This document shows, in pieces, positions 17,130-28,043 of a stretch of DNA of 64,000 bases. Each line of letters starts with the position of its first letter. Within the stretch, counting starts at the first letter, position 1. The notes under the pieces were generated by a model. That model had not been told where the DNA came from, did no database searches, and saw nothing but the letters and a program-made list of their open reading frames with translations. The stretch is from Symbiodinium natans (lineage: Eukaryota; Sar; Dinophyceae; Suessiales; Symbiodiniaceae), in assembly GCA_905221605.1 (NCBI GenBank), contig CAJNDS010002568.1, positions 230,001-294,000 of the forward strand, read 5' to 3'. The translations under genes and the position numbers were made by a program.

Positions 17130-17569
17130 CTGCTTGGGGGTTTGTGGGGTTAGGGTTTAGGGTTTAGGGTTTAGGGCTTAGGGTTTAGGGTTTAGGGTTT
17201 AGGGTTTAGGGTCTTTGGGGGTGAGGGCTTAGCCAAAAAAACCCTAGCAACGTAGGGGACGAAGTGGAAGTCTAAACCCGAACATCGCCAGAACGTTTTT
17301 CAAGAACTCTAAAGCCCTGTTCCCCCTGACACGAACAGACAGTCCTTAACAGGGATTATAACAAGGGGGGACTATAATCCCATTCAGGACTCCTTGTGCT
17401 TTCCTGCGAACTCAAGCTCCTGACCAGCAACCCAACTAAACCCTAAACCCTAAACCCTAAACCCTAAACCCTAAACCCTCAACAAGGAAGAGAACCGGTG
17501 AGGCTTCCCGACATGCGGGGTCAATGACTTATATAAACCTGAGACCCTCGACTCCAAAACTTGCCCGAA

Positions 17570-17668
17570 AACGTTTAGGGTTTAGGGTTTAGGGTTTAGG
17601 GTTTAGGGTTTAGGGTTTAGGGTTTAGGGTTTAGGGTTTAGGGTTTAGGGTTTAGGGCTTAGGGTTTA
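17570..17668. repeat. TTTAGGG telomere-like tract
   Basis: About thirteen heptamers, nearly perfect, inside the interval between the PDZ-like exons. Confidence 0.95.
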
Positions 17669-18079
17669 GGGCTCCAAATACCTAGACCGAACCTGAATCC
17701 TGCTGCCGCAGGTTGCAGCCGGAACAAACCCAAAACCCCTAAACCCTTTGAACCCTTGAAACCCTACCTCCTTTAAACCCATTAAACCCTTAAAGCCCTT
17801 AAAGCCCTTTGCACCCTTAAAACCCTTTAAACCCTTAAAGCCCTATAGACCTTCAAAACCCTTCAAAACCTAAAGCACTTAAACCCTTTTAAACCCTGTA
17901 AGCGCTTGTAAGCCCCTTTTTCTCATCCTTACGAATGGGGCCTTAACCATTACAGTAGGGTTTTCGGAGGCAATTCTAGTACAATACAAATGGGGCCAAT
18001 AAGGGAGTACTAGTAGTAATTATAACCCTAAACCCTAAACCCTAAACCCTAAACCCTAAACTTGACCCTACATCTGCCC

Positions 18080-18175
18080 AGTGGCCGGCGGCGCCGTCCA
18101 CTCGATCTCAAGACCCAGCGGCCCCTGGGGGAAGTCCACCGAGCGAAGGTTGGCCACCTGGGTACCTGTAAGGTT
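18080..18175 (-). CDS. Candidate exon: PDZ-like first strands
   Basis: Minus strand: acceptor TTACAG|G, then TQVANLRSVDFPQGPLGLEI and further open codons to about 18080. 'GPLGLEI' resembles the carboxylate-binding GLGF-type loop of PDZ domains. The exact donor (GC, GA or GTAGGG within 18076-18085) is unclear, and the phase to the exon at 17129 does not close directly, so a small exon may be missing between them. Confidence 0.5.
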
Positions 18176-18778
18176 TTGGGGGGTTAGCGGGTTTTTGGGG
18201 GTTTTGAGGGGGTTCAGGGGGTTTTGGGGGGGGTTAGGGGGCTTTGGGGTGCTTTTGTTTGCCGCCCGCCGAGCCGACTCTGAGGCCACTTTGCAAGGGC
18301 ACCGACTGTCATTGTTGTGTAGAAAAAATGGGGGATTTCTAGGGTGCACAAGGGGGGATGGCGAGGGCTACAAAGGGCATAGGGGAACCCTAAACCCTAA
18401 ACCCTAAACCCTTTAGACCCTGCAGCGCAGAATGACGCTTCAACCTTCAGGAAGTGGGACGCTCAAGCCAGCATAGCATTGCATCTAATTCAGCCTTCCC
18501 CGTTCCTGTGGGTTTTTGGGTTTAGGGTTTAGGGTTTAGGGTTTAATCAAACTTCTATGGCTTTATCAGGATGATATAGGGATCAAGAGTTATGGAAATG
18601 TAACATATGTGCTAACCTACCGCTGATTCCTCTTGCTCCCCGAAATATTCTCTGCATCCAGAAAGAACGCAGAAGTTCTGTGAAATGAATCGCCACATTG
18701 CAGTTGAAATTCACGATGGGATTTATAGGGCTCTTCGGATAGGGTTACAATTTGCTTGACGAGTTGAAGGAGGACCTA

Positions 18779-18836
18779 ATTTAGCTCGGAGGCCTTCGTC
18801 ACCGGCTTCTTCCGTGGGACCGGATTTTCCAAAGAC
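18779..18836 (-). CDS. Candidate exon, upstream of PDZ-like segments
   Basis: Minus strand: acceptor CCCCAG|G, codons VFGKSGPTEEAGDEGLRAKL, donor GTCCTC. Hydrophilic linker-like sequence; no family recognised. Confidence 0.5.
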
Positions 18837-19014
18837 CTGGGGCTTAAGAGGGTTCAAGGGGGCTTCTGTTGTTGTTTGTTATTTCCCTCTCCATCTCCTT
18901 CTCCCCTCTCAGAAGCACTTCGAGGCTTCTGGCTTGGGGTGCTAAGTTCGAAGGCTGTGCTGCAACATTTCAAAGCCTGAGTCTGGGTTCACCCAACAAA
19001 GTAAGCAAAGACAC

Positions 19015-19081
19015 CCGCTGGAAGTTGTCGGCGTAGTCCTTGCTGTAGCCGATGGTCTTGCTGACGTACATGCCGGAGATC
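19015..19081 (-). CDS. Candidate exon, well bounded
   Basis: Minus strand: acceptor CACAG|G, then ISGMYVSKTIGYSKDYADNF to donor CGG|GTGTCT. Nearly every third codon position is G or C, and both splice sites are clear, which makes this one of the most convincing exons of the window. The protein family is not recognised. Confidence 0.7.
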
Positions 19082-19284
19082 CTGTGGTGTGGGGTACCCG
19101 ACTGTGCAGTAGACCCTTGAACAAAAAGTATATACTTTTGAGGTAGAAGTAGCTATAAAGGAACCCAGAACCAACAAAAAGTAGAAAAGTAGAGTACTCC
19201 AAAACCCAGGAGTAAGAACTCCAAGCTGGGCCCCCCTCCAGGCCAACAGCCGGTGCAACTTCGGCCGTGGCGCTTGTTCAGCAC

Positions 19285-19342
19285 CTTATTGGTGCGGCTT
19301 GCCGCGCGCTCGCCCATGGTGATGTCGTCCTTGCGTCGGTTT
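19285..19342 (-). CDS. Candidate exon, basic region
   Basis: Minus strand: acceptor CTCAG|A, codons NRRKDDITMGERAASRTNK, donor GTGCTG. The frame stays open for another dozen codons, so a later donor is possible. High G+C at third positions supports coding. Family unknown. Confidence 0.6.
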
Positions 19343-19603
19343 CTGAGGGTGGATAGATCCTCTGCAATTCATCTCGAACTTCCAGGATACAGTAAGGTCC
19401 CTTCCCAGATCATGTGCTTTCTGAGGTTTGTCGGCGGAGTCCCTGGGTCTCAGGTATACCCTGAGCCCTAAACCCTAAACCCTAAACCCTAAACCCCAGA
19501 AAAGCTTCAGTTTGGGAGATCCCGTATCAGCGAAACAGGATGATTATGGTTTCAGAGGGATTCTTCCTGAGCCCCGACTCCGAAACTGTGGAGCTTTTGT
19601 CAA

Positions 19604-19817
19604 CCCTAAGGGTCCATGTACCTATTTAGTATATACTTGGGCCTTAAACTTAATCCCTGTTCCCCTAGGAAGAAAAAAGGATCCTTTTTGTTTATATATA
19701 AGAAAGCCCATAACCCAAAAAGTAAAAAGGATCCCTAACACTGATCTAGTAAAGGGGTTCCCATATAGTAGCTTTAGGGCCCAAATACATACTATATGGG
19801 TACATGGACCCTTAGGG
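19604..19817. mobile_element. TIR element, CCCTAAGGGTCCATGTACC family (long copy)
   Basis: The ends CCCTAAGGGTCCATGTACC and GGTACATGGACCCTTAGGG are inverted copies. The interior also folds back around 'tttatatataag'. It is non-coding and 214 bp long. A second, 113-bp copy lies 170 bp to the right. Confidence 0.85.
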
Positions 19818-19987
19818 TGATGGGTATCTGCTAAGACGATGTACTCTATTTCAGGGTGTACAGGGACCCTGAACTTGATAACTTGAGAACTTTCCATATC
19901 ACTTCTCTGAAAAATGATGACTGTCAATTTTATACGATTGTCAGTATCGTTTTGATGCTGGTTATGATGATGGGTGCTTCATGACTA

Positions 19988-20100
19988 TTTCCCTAAGGGT
20001 CCATGTACCCATATAGTATGTATGTGGGCCCTAAAGCTACTATATGGGAACCCCTTTAAGGCCCAAGTATATACTATATAGGTACATGGACCCTTAGGGT
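19988..20100. mobile_element. TIR element, CCCTAAGGGTCCATGTACC family (short copy)
   Basis: It has the same inverted ends as the 19604 element, with a shorter interior that shares 'ctactatatgggaacccctttaa'-like sequence. Single termini of this family also occur near 33100 and 56785 and at the left retrotransposon flank. Confidence 0.85.
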
Positions 20101-21281
20101 TTATTATTGCAGGATGGAGGTAACTGCCAAACTCCTTCACTGTGAAAGGAGCGAGCCAGAGAGAGAGAGAGCGAGAGAGAGAGAGCGCCTCGACGCGGGC
20201 CTGCACCCAAACAAACTTCTACCAAAGCTTGTTTAGGGTTTAGGGTTTAGGGTTTAGGGTTTAGGGTTTAGGGTTTAGGGTTTAGGGCTGCCCCACTTCA
20301 GAAAGATGGGGTAAAGTGACCCTACAAATCAAAGGGGAAATCAGGGCATAGCATCTCAATTGGAAGAAAGGTTAACACTCGATGGGCCACCCTGTATTGG
20401 CCCTATGTTTCATGCAAAGGCACTTTTTATACCCAAACACTGACCCTATAAAACCCTAAACCCTAAACCCTAAACCCTACACATCGCAATCAGACCGTGG
20501 GTCAGAGCTCTGCCCCCGGCGCAAGGCCGATGCCGCGGCAAAGCGCCGCGCGCCCGCGCGGCACGCGCGGCGGGGCAGCGCCCGCCAGCAGCAGGGCCAC
20601 ATGGCTTCAGATCCAGCGATGGTCAAAGATCTCTCTAAAGCCTATGGTAGCCCTAAATCCTAAACTCCAAGTCTAAGTGTTTAGAGTGATCTTGTTATCC
20701 ACATCCTTTGAGAATCTCTGCAGATGTAGGGGGTTGGTTGGGGGGGGGGGGGAGGGCTAATGGTGCAAGGGCCTCAAACTTGTGGCTTCGCTGGCCCTTC
20801 TTTCGTTCCTGTTAAGGCTGTAAGAATGTAGGGTATGGGGATTTTGGGGGTTTAGGGGTTTAGGGTTTAGGGTTTGCTCAACCCTCAGAAACTGCCCAAG
20901 AATCGGTTGGGGGGGGTGAAGATTCCGAGATCTTCGGGGCTGAAGCTTCACCCTCCCGAGACCGGCGCTGCGTGCTGCTGGAAATTGCGATGCTTGCAGT
21001 GCGGTCGGGATCCAAGATCTTGCAGCCACAGACATTTGGAGATTCACCGCGCAGTCGGCTCTCCTAAATTTCGAACCCGTGAGAAGTACCTTGATGCCTG
21101 TGACCGTGACTATTCGTACTTAGTACATACTTGCTAGGAGTTGGAGAAGCGTCGTACAGTACGGAGCAGGATTGAGAGGAGATTCCTCGTCAACAACTGT
21201 GCTTCGTCCCTTTCCCCCAACACCTATGTGCCTCCGTATAGTCGTATAGTTTATGCTCACGGCGCGGTTAGCGGCTAATTG

Positions 21282-21356
21282 CGGGGGGGGGGGGGGGGGG
21301 GGGGGGAGGGGGAGGGGGGGAGGGGGCAGGGTGGGGGGGGGGGGGGGGGGGGGGAG
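21282..21356. repeat. Poly-G rich run
   Basis: Long G runs broken by single A or T. Strong G-quadruplex potential; the Pro/Gly-rich ORFs across it are artefacts. Confidence 0.95.
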
Positions 21357-21480
21357 TAGATGGACACTTGAAGGCTATGCTGCACGTGCGTGCCTTGTAA
21401 ACAAATACTTTACAAAGGAAATACCCGCAGAATGGACGCAACGCAACCCCCGCAGAATAGACGCAATGCACCCTTAGCAT

Positions 21481-21700
21481 CAGCGGAGGGCGCGGAGGGC
21501 GCGGAGGGCGCGGAGGGCGCGCGCGGGAGGGCGCGGAGGGCGTGAGGGCGCGCGGAGGGCGCGGAGGGCGCGGCCGCGGAGGGCGCGGAGGGCGCGGAGG
21601 GCGCGCGGAGGGTGCGGAGCGCGCGGAGGCGCGGAGCGCGCAGAGGGTGCGGAGGGCGCGGAGGGCGCGGAGGGCGGAGGGCGTGGAGGGTTCGCGGAGG
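21481..21700. repeat. GCGGAGG array
   Basis: Tandem GGGCGCGGA-type 9-bp units over about 220 bp, with variants GCGCGCGGA. All frames stay open because of the period. Confidence 0.95.
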
Positions 21701-21919
21701 GCGTGGAAGGTGCCCAACGGTTTGAACCCCTTGTGTAGTACACGTGTCCCCCACTCCCCTGCCCATTAAGCGAATTACGCTCCCCCCTCCTCCGAACTCG
21801 TCCGTCAGACATCTATTCATTCATGGCGTAGAGGTTTGCGGGAAAATCCAAGAAAAAAGAGCACGCGCAGAATAGACGTTAAGTCCAAGGCACGACAAAT
21901 TTTTCCAAACACTTACAAA

Positions 21920-21977
21920 AAATGGGGGGGGGGGACGGCGAGGGGGAGGGGGGGCGGGGGGGGGAGGGGGGGGTGGG

Positions 21978-22041
<64 letters not shown>
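21920..22041. repeat. Poly-G rich run
   Basis: It ends in an almost uninterrupted run of about 60 G. Such runs are common next to telomere-like tracts in this window and are mirrored by poly-C runs elsewhere. Confidence 0.95.
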
Positions 22042-22043
<2 letters not shown>

Positions 22044-22124
22044 GGTTGCGGGCATGTCTTCACCTTCTTCTTCCTTGCTTCTGGTTCACATAGCCTCTGT
22101 TTTCCTTGCCGTGTTTTATGTACA

Positions 22125-22315
22125 CTCTTCTAGTCTACAGTTCCAGCCTTTTACATGCACTCTTCTAGTCCACACTTCAGCATTCACAGTTCCAGCCTTT
22201 TACACGCACTCTTCTAGTCCACACTTCCAGCATTGACAGTTCCAGCCTTTTACACGCACTCTTCTATCCACACTTCCAGCATTGACACAGGACATGCACT
22301 CTTCTAGTCAACACG
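22125..22315. repeat. About 50-bp minisatellite
   Basis: Roughly four imperfect copies of a unit containing CACTCTTCTAGTCCACACTT and CAGTTCCAGCCTTTTACA. Confidence 0.85.
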
Positions 22316-23335
22316 TCCGGCATTTTCGCAATGCCCAAACAACCACAAAACACAGAACCGCAAAAACACAGCAAACGCGCCAAAACCTACTCATAATACG
22401 ATGATGAAAAATACTCAAAACACTGGCAGGCGTGGTACTTTTGACTACAACAATGCCTAAGATTTCACTGCAAGTTAACAAAAAAAAGACGTCTCCGAAT
22501 AACACGTTTCAATAGCGAAACACTGTCCTGCGTGGGTTAAAACCACAGTTTGGTGTGCTTTTGGCCCACGCCCGCCCGCCTTTTATTATGCCGGCACGTA
22601 TACGGTATAGGAACGAACTCCTTTAAGGCCCATGCATAAGTCTGCAGCCTTTCATCACTGAACCTCTGAGCCCAACCCCCGAGCCCCCCGACCCCCGAAA
22701 CCTAACATCCCAGATGCCCCAAGATACTCCCATTACCTACGCAGAAGCAGGTCCCCCATACCCCCCCTACCCCCTGCCCCACAATCCCCCTAATGCCGTC
22801 ATCTCCTTCTCCCAGAAGCCATGGTCACACTCAAGCGCTTATGGACGGAGCCCTAAACCCTAAACCCTAAACCCTAAACCCTGACATTTGGGGCTTCCGG
22901 CTAAACTCGAAGCATGGTCCCTTCGTCGACTGGCTCTTGCTTGGGATGTTCCCCCTTGTACTAAGAATCCTTACGTGGGAGTATAATGCGGGGGGGGGGG
23001 GGTACTCTAATCTCTACTAAACACTACCCTAAACCTTAAACCCTAAACCCTTTTGCTTCAGGGCTCCAGAAACCCTAAACCCTAAACCCCTAAACCCCTA
23101 ACGTCCTAAAGTTAGTATAGGCCAAGCTCTTAAGCTTTTGCCAAGTGGCTACGTCCCAGCTGGCTCTCCAGCCAAGCTCGAGCCAACAATTGCAAAAACC
23201 TAACCAAGCTCCCCACACCCTACACCCTAAATCCTAAACCCCGAACCCTAAACCCTAAAACCCTAAAACCCTAAACCCTAAACCCTAAACCCTAAACCCT
23301 AAACCCTAAAACCCTAAACCCTAAACCCAACTCAC

Positions 23336-23388
23336 CGAGGCCCGCACGTGACCTTGCGCAGACCGGCCAGGTCCGCCTTGGCGCGGCC
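23336..23388 (-). CDS. Candidate exon with GTGAGT donor
   Basis: Minus strand: acceptor GCAAG|GC, codons RAKADLAGLRKVTCGPR, donor GTGAGTT. Consensus donor and high third-position G+C. It lies about 200 bp from an oppositely oriented candidate exon (23573), so this may be near a divergent gene boundary. Confidence 0.55.
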
Positions 23389-23401
23389 TTGCCCAGAGGC
23401 G

Positions 23402-23469
23402 GTGTTTAGGGTTTAGGGTTTAGGGTTTAGGGTTTAGGGTTTAGGGTTTAGGGTTTAGGGTTTAGGGTT
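23402..23469. repeat. TTTAGGG telomere-like tract
   Basis: About ten perfect heptamers, directly followed by a TIR element ending CCTCCAAGCAG. Confidence 0.95.
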
Positions 23470-23572
23470 ATAACCCACATTGAAGCCCCTTAAGTACCCT
23501 AAGAGGTTATAGTTGGGATATAAGTACAGTTTCAATTGGGTTATATACTAAGTACCATGAACCTCCAAGCAG

Positions 23573-23660
23573 GGTTCCGGGCCCGATACCCTGCAACTCT
23601 ACGGACATTCGCTTGGCTACCACTTCTCAACCATCCACCTCCAGCCCGACTACGCCCGGA
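23573..23660 (+). CDS. Candidate exon on the plus strand
   Basis: After an acceptor CCTCCAAGCAG| formed by the end of a TIR element, the plus strand reads SGPDTLQLYGHSLGYHFSTI and continues open through 23660. The antisense strand has stops or an implausible composition. No canonical donor follows, so the right end is uncertain. Family unknown. Confidence 0.5.
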
Positions 23661-23924
23661 ACCTTAAACCCTCAGCAACACTTCGGGAGTTTGTTACAGC
23701 CCCCAAGCCCTGAACTCAAAAACCCTAAAGGCCCTAAAGCCCTAAAGCCCTGAACCGTCTAAACCCTAAGACTCCACACCCCAAAGCCCCTTCTCCGTGA
23801 CCTTAAAGCCTCTAAAAACCCTAAAACACAGAAGCCCTAAAACCCTAGAATCCCTGAGGCCCTGAAAGCCCAAAAACCCCAAAACCCTACACCCCTCAAA
23901 CCCTAGCACTAAACCCCAAACCGT

Positions 23925-24592
23925 AAACCCTAAATCCTTATAAACCCTAAACCCTTATAAACCCTAAACCCTCTTAAACCCTAAACCCTTCTACACCCTA
24001 AACCCTTATAAACCCAAAACCCTTATACACCCTAAACCCTTCTAAACCCTAAACCCTTCTAAACCCTAAATCCTTATAAACCCCAAACCCCTATAGACCC
24101 TAAATCCTTGTAAACCCTAAATCCTTATAAACCCTAAACCCTTATAAACCCTAAATGCTTAATTATAAACCCTACACCCTTATAAACCCTAAATCCTTAT
24201 AAACCCTAAACCCTTATAAACCCTAAATCCTTACAAACCCTAAACCCTCATACACCCTAAACCCGTATAAACCCGAAACCCTTATACACCCTAAACCCTT
24301 ATAAACCCGAAACCCTTATAAACCCTAAACCCTTATAAACCGTAAACCCTTATACACCCTAAACACATATAAACCCTAAACCCTTAGACACCCTAAACCC
24401 ATCTAAACCCTAAACCCTTATAAACCCTAAACCCTTATACACCCTAAACCCTTCTAAACCCTAAACCCTTATACACCCTAAACCCACATAAACCCGAAAC
24501 CCTTAAACAGCCTAAACCCTTATACACCCTAAACCCTTCTAAACCCTAAACCCTTATAAACCCTAAACCCTTATACACCCTAAACCCTTATA
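23925..24592. repeat. Higher-order CCCTAAACCCTTATAAA array
   Basis: Roughly 16-bp units, CCCTAAACCCTTATAAA with variants (CTTCTAAA, CTTATACA), over about 670 bp. It looks like a telomere heptamer captured into a longer satellite unit, and is distinct from the pure tracts elsewhere. Confidence 0.9.
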
Positions 24593-24617
24593 TGCGCATA
24601 TCAGCCCTAAACTCTGC

Positions 24618-24708
24618 AAGCTCAAGGGGAAGCCTCCGAAGTTGCTCCGGATTCGTGCGAGCTCGAAGGGCGCCTGGGACGCAGTCCGGCGGGCCCTGGG
24701 GTTATAGG
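24618..24708 (+). CDS. Candidate exon, strand uncertain
   Basis: Plus strand after TGCAAG| reads LKGKPPKLLRIRASSKGAWD and stays open to a GTTATA donor, with high third-position G+C. The minus strand is also open here with an acceptor CCCCAG|G. Plus is preferred on codon composition only. Confidence 0.4.
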
Positions 24709-24759
24709 TCTTTTTTTTTGCCGCCCGCATAGCTGAACTGCATGTCCACATGGCTATAG

Positions 24760-24801
24760 GGTTTAGGGTTTAGGGTTTAGGGTTTGGGGTTTAGGGTTTG
24801 G
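24760..24801. repeat. TTTAGGG tract
   Basis: Perfect to slightly degenerate heptamers, preceded by a recurrent 'tttttttgccgcccgc' motif also seen near 18250, 34735, 48685 and 56895. Confidence 0.85.
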
Positions 24802-25353
24802 GGTTTTCGGGTTTAGGTTTAGAAGGTTTATAGAGGGTTTGTAGAGGGTTTAAAGAAGGGGGGGGGGGGGGGGTTATCGAGGTGTTTCTAGAGGGTTCAG
24901 TAGGATTTAGCGCTGATGGCGAGGGACTATCCTGGAGCGGGTTTATGTGTTTTATGGAGAGTATGGGGGCACGGAGTGGGTGCGAGGGGGGGGGGTTATA
25001 GAGTTAAAGGGGTTTATGGAGGCCTTGTAGGTTCTTATAGGGGGTTCATGTAAGGTTGATAGGGGTTTATGCCGTTTGTATAGAGAGTTATTGAGTTTGG
25101 GGTTTATAGGGTTTAGAGGATTTATAGGATTTATAGGGTTGCAGGGTCTTGCTTGTCCAGTTTCTTGGGCAAGCAAAAGAATCTAACCTTGGCACCATGT
25201 GGGGTGGGGGGCGGGGAGGGTAATCCGCAATGCTTGGCCTCTCCTACCGTATGTTGCTCATAGTTTAAGATATAGTTTTAGGTTTAAGGTTTTGGGTTTC
25301 GGGGTACCAAAAGCAACCCCATAATTTACGTCAATCCCGCATAGGCTTGCCAG

Positions 25354-25404
25354 GGTTAGGCTGAAGAAGTTAAACATCACCGGCTGTGCAAATGCGGCCC
25401 TAAC
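25354..25404 (+). CDS. Candidate exon, LRR-like
   Basis: Plus strand after TTGCCAG| reads VRLKKLNITGCANAAL. LKKLNITGC matches the leucine-rich-repeat pattern LxxLNLSGC of AMN1/F-box type repeats. Only one repeat is visible, so the assignment is tentative. The minus strand is also open. Confidence 0.4.
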
Positions 25405-25490
25405 CCCCCCTCCCACAATTTAGGGTATAGGGTTTAAGGCTTAGACTTTAGGGTTTCGGGTGTAGGGCTTGCCTGGAGCGCGCCTAAAAG

Positions 25491-25567
25491 CCCCCGCAAC
25501 AACAAGTCCACGCAACGTTGTGACCTTGAGCGCTTCTCTATTGTGTCTAAACTTAGGGTCTGGGAAG
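25491..25567 (+). CDS. Candidate exon, plus strand
   Basis: Plus strand after TAAAAG| reads RNNKSTQRCDLERFSIVSKL and on to a donor GTCTTA. Follows the LRR-like island; together with 23573, 26386 and 27963 it suggests a plus-strand gene between 23.5 and 28.1 kb. Confidence 0.4.
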
Positions 25568-25658
25568 GTCTTAGGGTGTCCTCTCTGTTATGGTCCCTTG
25601 TGGGGTTGCTCAGAATCTTACCGAGCCATAGCCATGCTTTGTTATTCCTACTAACCTA

Positions 25659-25722
25659 AACCCTAAACCCTGAACCCTAAACCCTAAACCCTAAACCCTA
25701 AACCCTAAACCCTAAACCCTAA
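25659..25722. repeat. CCCTAAA tract
   Basis: Nine heptamers. A GC-rich island (25723-25800) separates it from a TTTAGGG tract at 25812, so the pair could form a stem around the island. Confidence 0.95.
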
Positions 25723-26096
25723 GAGCTGGAGCATGGGGCTGCGGCGGGCTTCGCTGCTGCCTCGGAATGGCCTCTGGGAGAAGATCTTCCGGGGAGCTTA
25801 GGGTCTTTGAAAGGGTTTAGGGTTTAGGGTTTAGGGTTTAGGGTTTAGGGCTACAGGTTTCGGGTTTAGGGCGAGGATTTAGGGTTTAGGGTTTAGGGTT
25901 TAGGGTCTTTGAAAGGGCTTAGGGCTTTGTAGGGCTTGTAGAGTTTGTTAGGAGTTTAGGGTTTAGGGTGCGATGCGAAGGGCCCGGCGGATAGAGATAA
26001 AGACCTGGGAGGGTAGAGTCAGGCACCTTTACCTTCTACCAGAAGGGTCCAGAAGTTGGCGTTTAGGGTTTAAGGCCGAAAGTTTAGGGTTTGGTT

Positions 26097-26206
26097 TAAG
26101 GTTTAGGGTTTAGGGTTTAGGGTTTAGGGTGTAGGGTTTAGGGTTTAGGGTTTAGGGCTTAGGGTTTAGGGTTTAGGGTTTAGGGTTTAGGGTTTAGGGT
26201 TCGTGT
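26097..26206. repeat. TTTAGGG tract
   Basis: About fifteen heptamers with single variants. Confidence 0.95.
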
Positions 26207-26385
26207 TGAGGGCCTCCTAGAAGAGGAGTGCAGTCTTTATCCACTGCTGCCGGGTGCAGGCCCTGCCTCTCTCAGCACGACAGGTTTAAGTATCAGACCG
26301 AGCCTGTAGAGTTTCAGTGCTTCCTGATACTTACACCCGAAGCCCTAAACCCTAAACCCTAACACCTACACAGCGAAGCCCTAAG

Positions 26386-26442
26386 AGAGCGAGCGCCACA
26401 TGCTGATGTGGCGGTGGATGTGCGTAAGAAGTTACAGCGAAG
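26386..26442 (+). CDS. Candidate exon, strand uncertain
   Basis: Plus strand reads RAPHADVAVDVRKKLQRR to a donor GTAGGC. Short and open on the minus strand too. Confidence 0.3.
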
Positions 26443-26637
26443 GTAGGCGCCCGAAATCGCCAACCCCCCACAACCTGAACCCTAAACCTCCTGGAATGCA
26501 ATGATCCGTATAGGCTTAGGGTTTAGGGTTTATGGTTTAGGGTTTGGGGTTTGGGGTTACTTCCCTATGCGGGCAGTTCTCCGAATCAGGATCCCCTTTT
26601 GAAGGGGCCCTATCAATTTAAAAACATAAAGAGAAAA

Positions 26638-26700
26638 TTATATATACATATATGTAGATATATACATACATACATATATATATATATGTGTGTGTGTATA
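26638..26700. repeat. AT/GT microsatellite
   Basis: Imperfect (TA)n, (TACA)n and (TG)n. Confidence 0.9.
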
Positions 26701-27962
26701 CGTGCAAGTACGGCACCCTGAAAAGGAGGGATCTCGAAGAAAAGACGTCAGTTTTTGAGAACTGCCCATCTAGCATGGTTCCAGGGGTTGTACCTTGGAC
26801 CAAATTGGGTGTAAACACCCTAAACCCTAAACCCTAAACCCTAAAGCCTAAAGCCTAAACCAAGAAGAGGAACCTCTGAGGCGTACAGCCTTAGGGATAT
26901 GAGTCTTCATCTTCATCCCTTAATGGCACTTCTCGCACTCCCTAAAGCTCCAGGAGGTCGCCAAGATCGCTCTAAACCAAAGCCGTCAAAAACAAACCCT
27001 AAACCCTAAACCCTAAACACTAACCCTAGACCGTAAATCCTAAACCCTAACCCCTGGCATTTTCTTGCAGCCTCTCTCTGGCGAGATGGTCCACCATGGG
27101 CCCTGTAGCCATGCAGGATTCGGGGCATCTTCCAAGACATCCGCTGGTGCATTGAACTCCATATACATTAGGGTTTAGGGTTTAGGGTTTAAACGTAGGG
27201 TATATATTTCTTGTACCCCCAAAAGGACACCCGGCATATACACTCACCAACATCAAATAGGAGCCTTATATATACTTAATAACAGAAATATAAACCCTGC
27301 TTCATATGCATGGCCTGTGCGCCATTTGAGATCTTCTGCAATGCCACTTAACCCCAAACCCTGTCGCAGGAAGATACCATCCCACCACTGAACTCCACAG
27401 ACTGTAAACCCCTAGGCCAGAAACGCCTAAACCCTGCAACACCCTGAACCTAAACCCGCCCTAAACCCTAAACCCCAAACCCCAAACCCCAAACCCCAAA
27501 CCCTAAACCCTAAACCCTAACCCTGAACCATGCTTGGCGCCAGGACCCCGGAGGCCGCGGATGCTACGGAAGCAGCTTTATGGGCTTAAAAAGCTTGCCC
27601 GTGCTTGCGCTGTGGGGCTGCCTTCTATGGGTTTTCTGGGAATTAGGTGTAGTTTCTGCTTTACCCTCCAAAGAACTCTTCTTTCAGGGTTGGGGCCTAA
27701 AAGCCTTATTATGTAAGGTTTTTGGCCCGTTTTGAGCTTAAGGGTAAATTTCGGGGATTTAGGGTCTATGCAGCTGCTGACCATGAGCTCTGGGTCTGCA
27801 GTTGTGAGGGTTTGTTCACCTGGCAGACACACACTACCCAAACCCTAAAGCCTAAACCCTAAATCCTAAACCCTAAACCCTCCACACCAATACAGGACCT
27901 GGTGTACAGGTACCCGGCAAAATACTTTTCAATGCTTGCAGGCTATTCTATTACCTGCATAG

Positions 27963-28043
27963 CTCAAGCACGATGCTCCAGCCGGGCAGCTTTTGCCCTC
28001 ATGAGCAGACAGTCCGTAGCTTCGAAGACAAAGAGCTCTTCAA
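27963..28043 (+). CDS. Candidate exon with strong splice sites
   Basis: Plus strand: pyrimidine-rich acceptor TTACCTGCATAG|, 81 bp open as SSTMLQPGSFCPHEQTVRSF and beyond, donor GTAGAG. The length is a multiple of three. The minus strand is also open, but without matching sites. Confidence 0.5.

Larger units (their letters stand above)
19343..23335. other. Long stretch dominated by repeats
   Basis: It contains two related TIR elements (19604-19817, 19988-20100), telomere-like tracts (about 20230-20287, 22852-22881, 23220-23328), poly-G runs, a GCGGAGG array and a 50-bp minisatellite. A GC-rich island at about 20490-20620 is open in several frames of both strands and is not assigned. Confidence 0.6.

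Noticed and set aside
20490-20640. Histone-tail-like basic frame (KRRAPARHARRGSARQQQ)
   Set aside because: Very GC-rich island, open on both strands, no splice sites or conserved motif.
21268-22236. Pro-, Gly- and Arg-rich ORFs
   Set aside because: Products of poly-G/poly-C runs and the GCGGAGG array; composition follows the repeat, not codon use.
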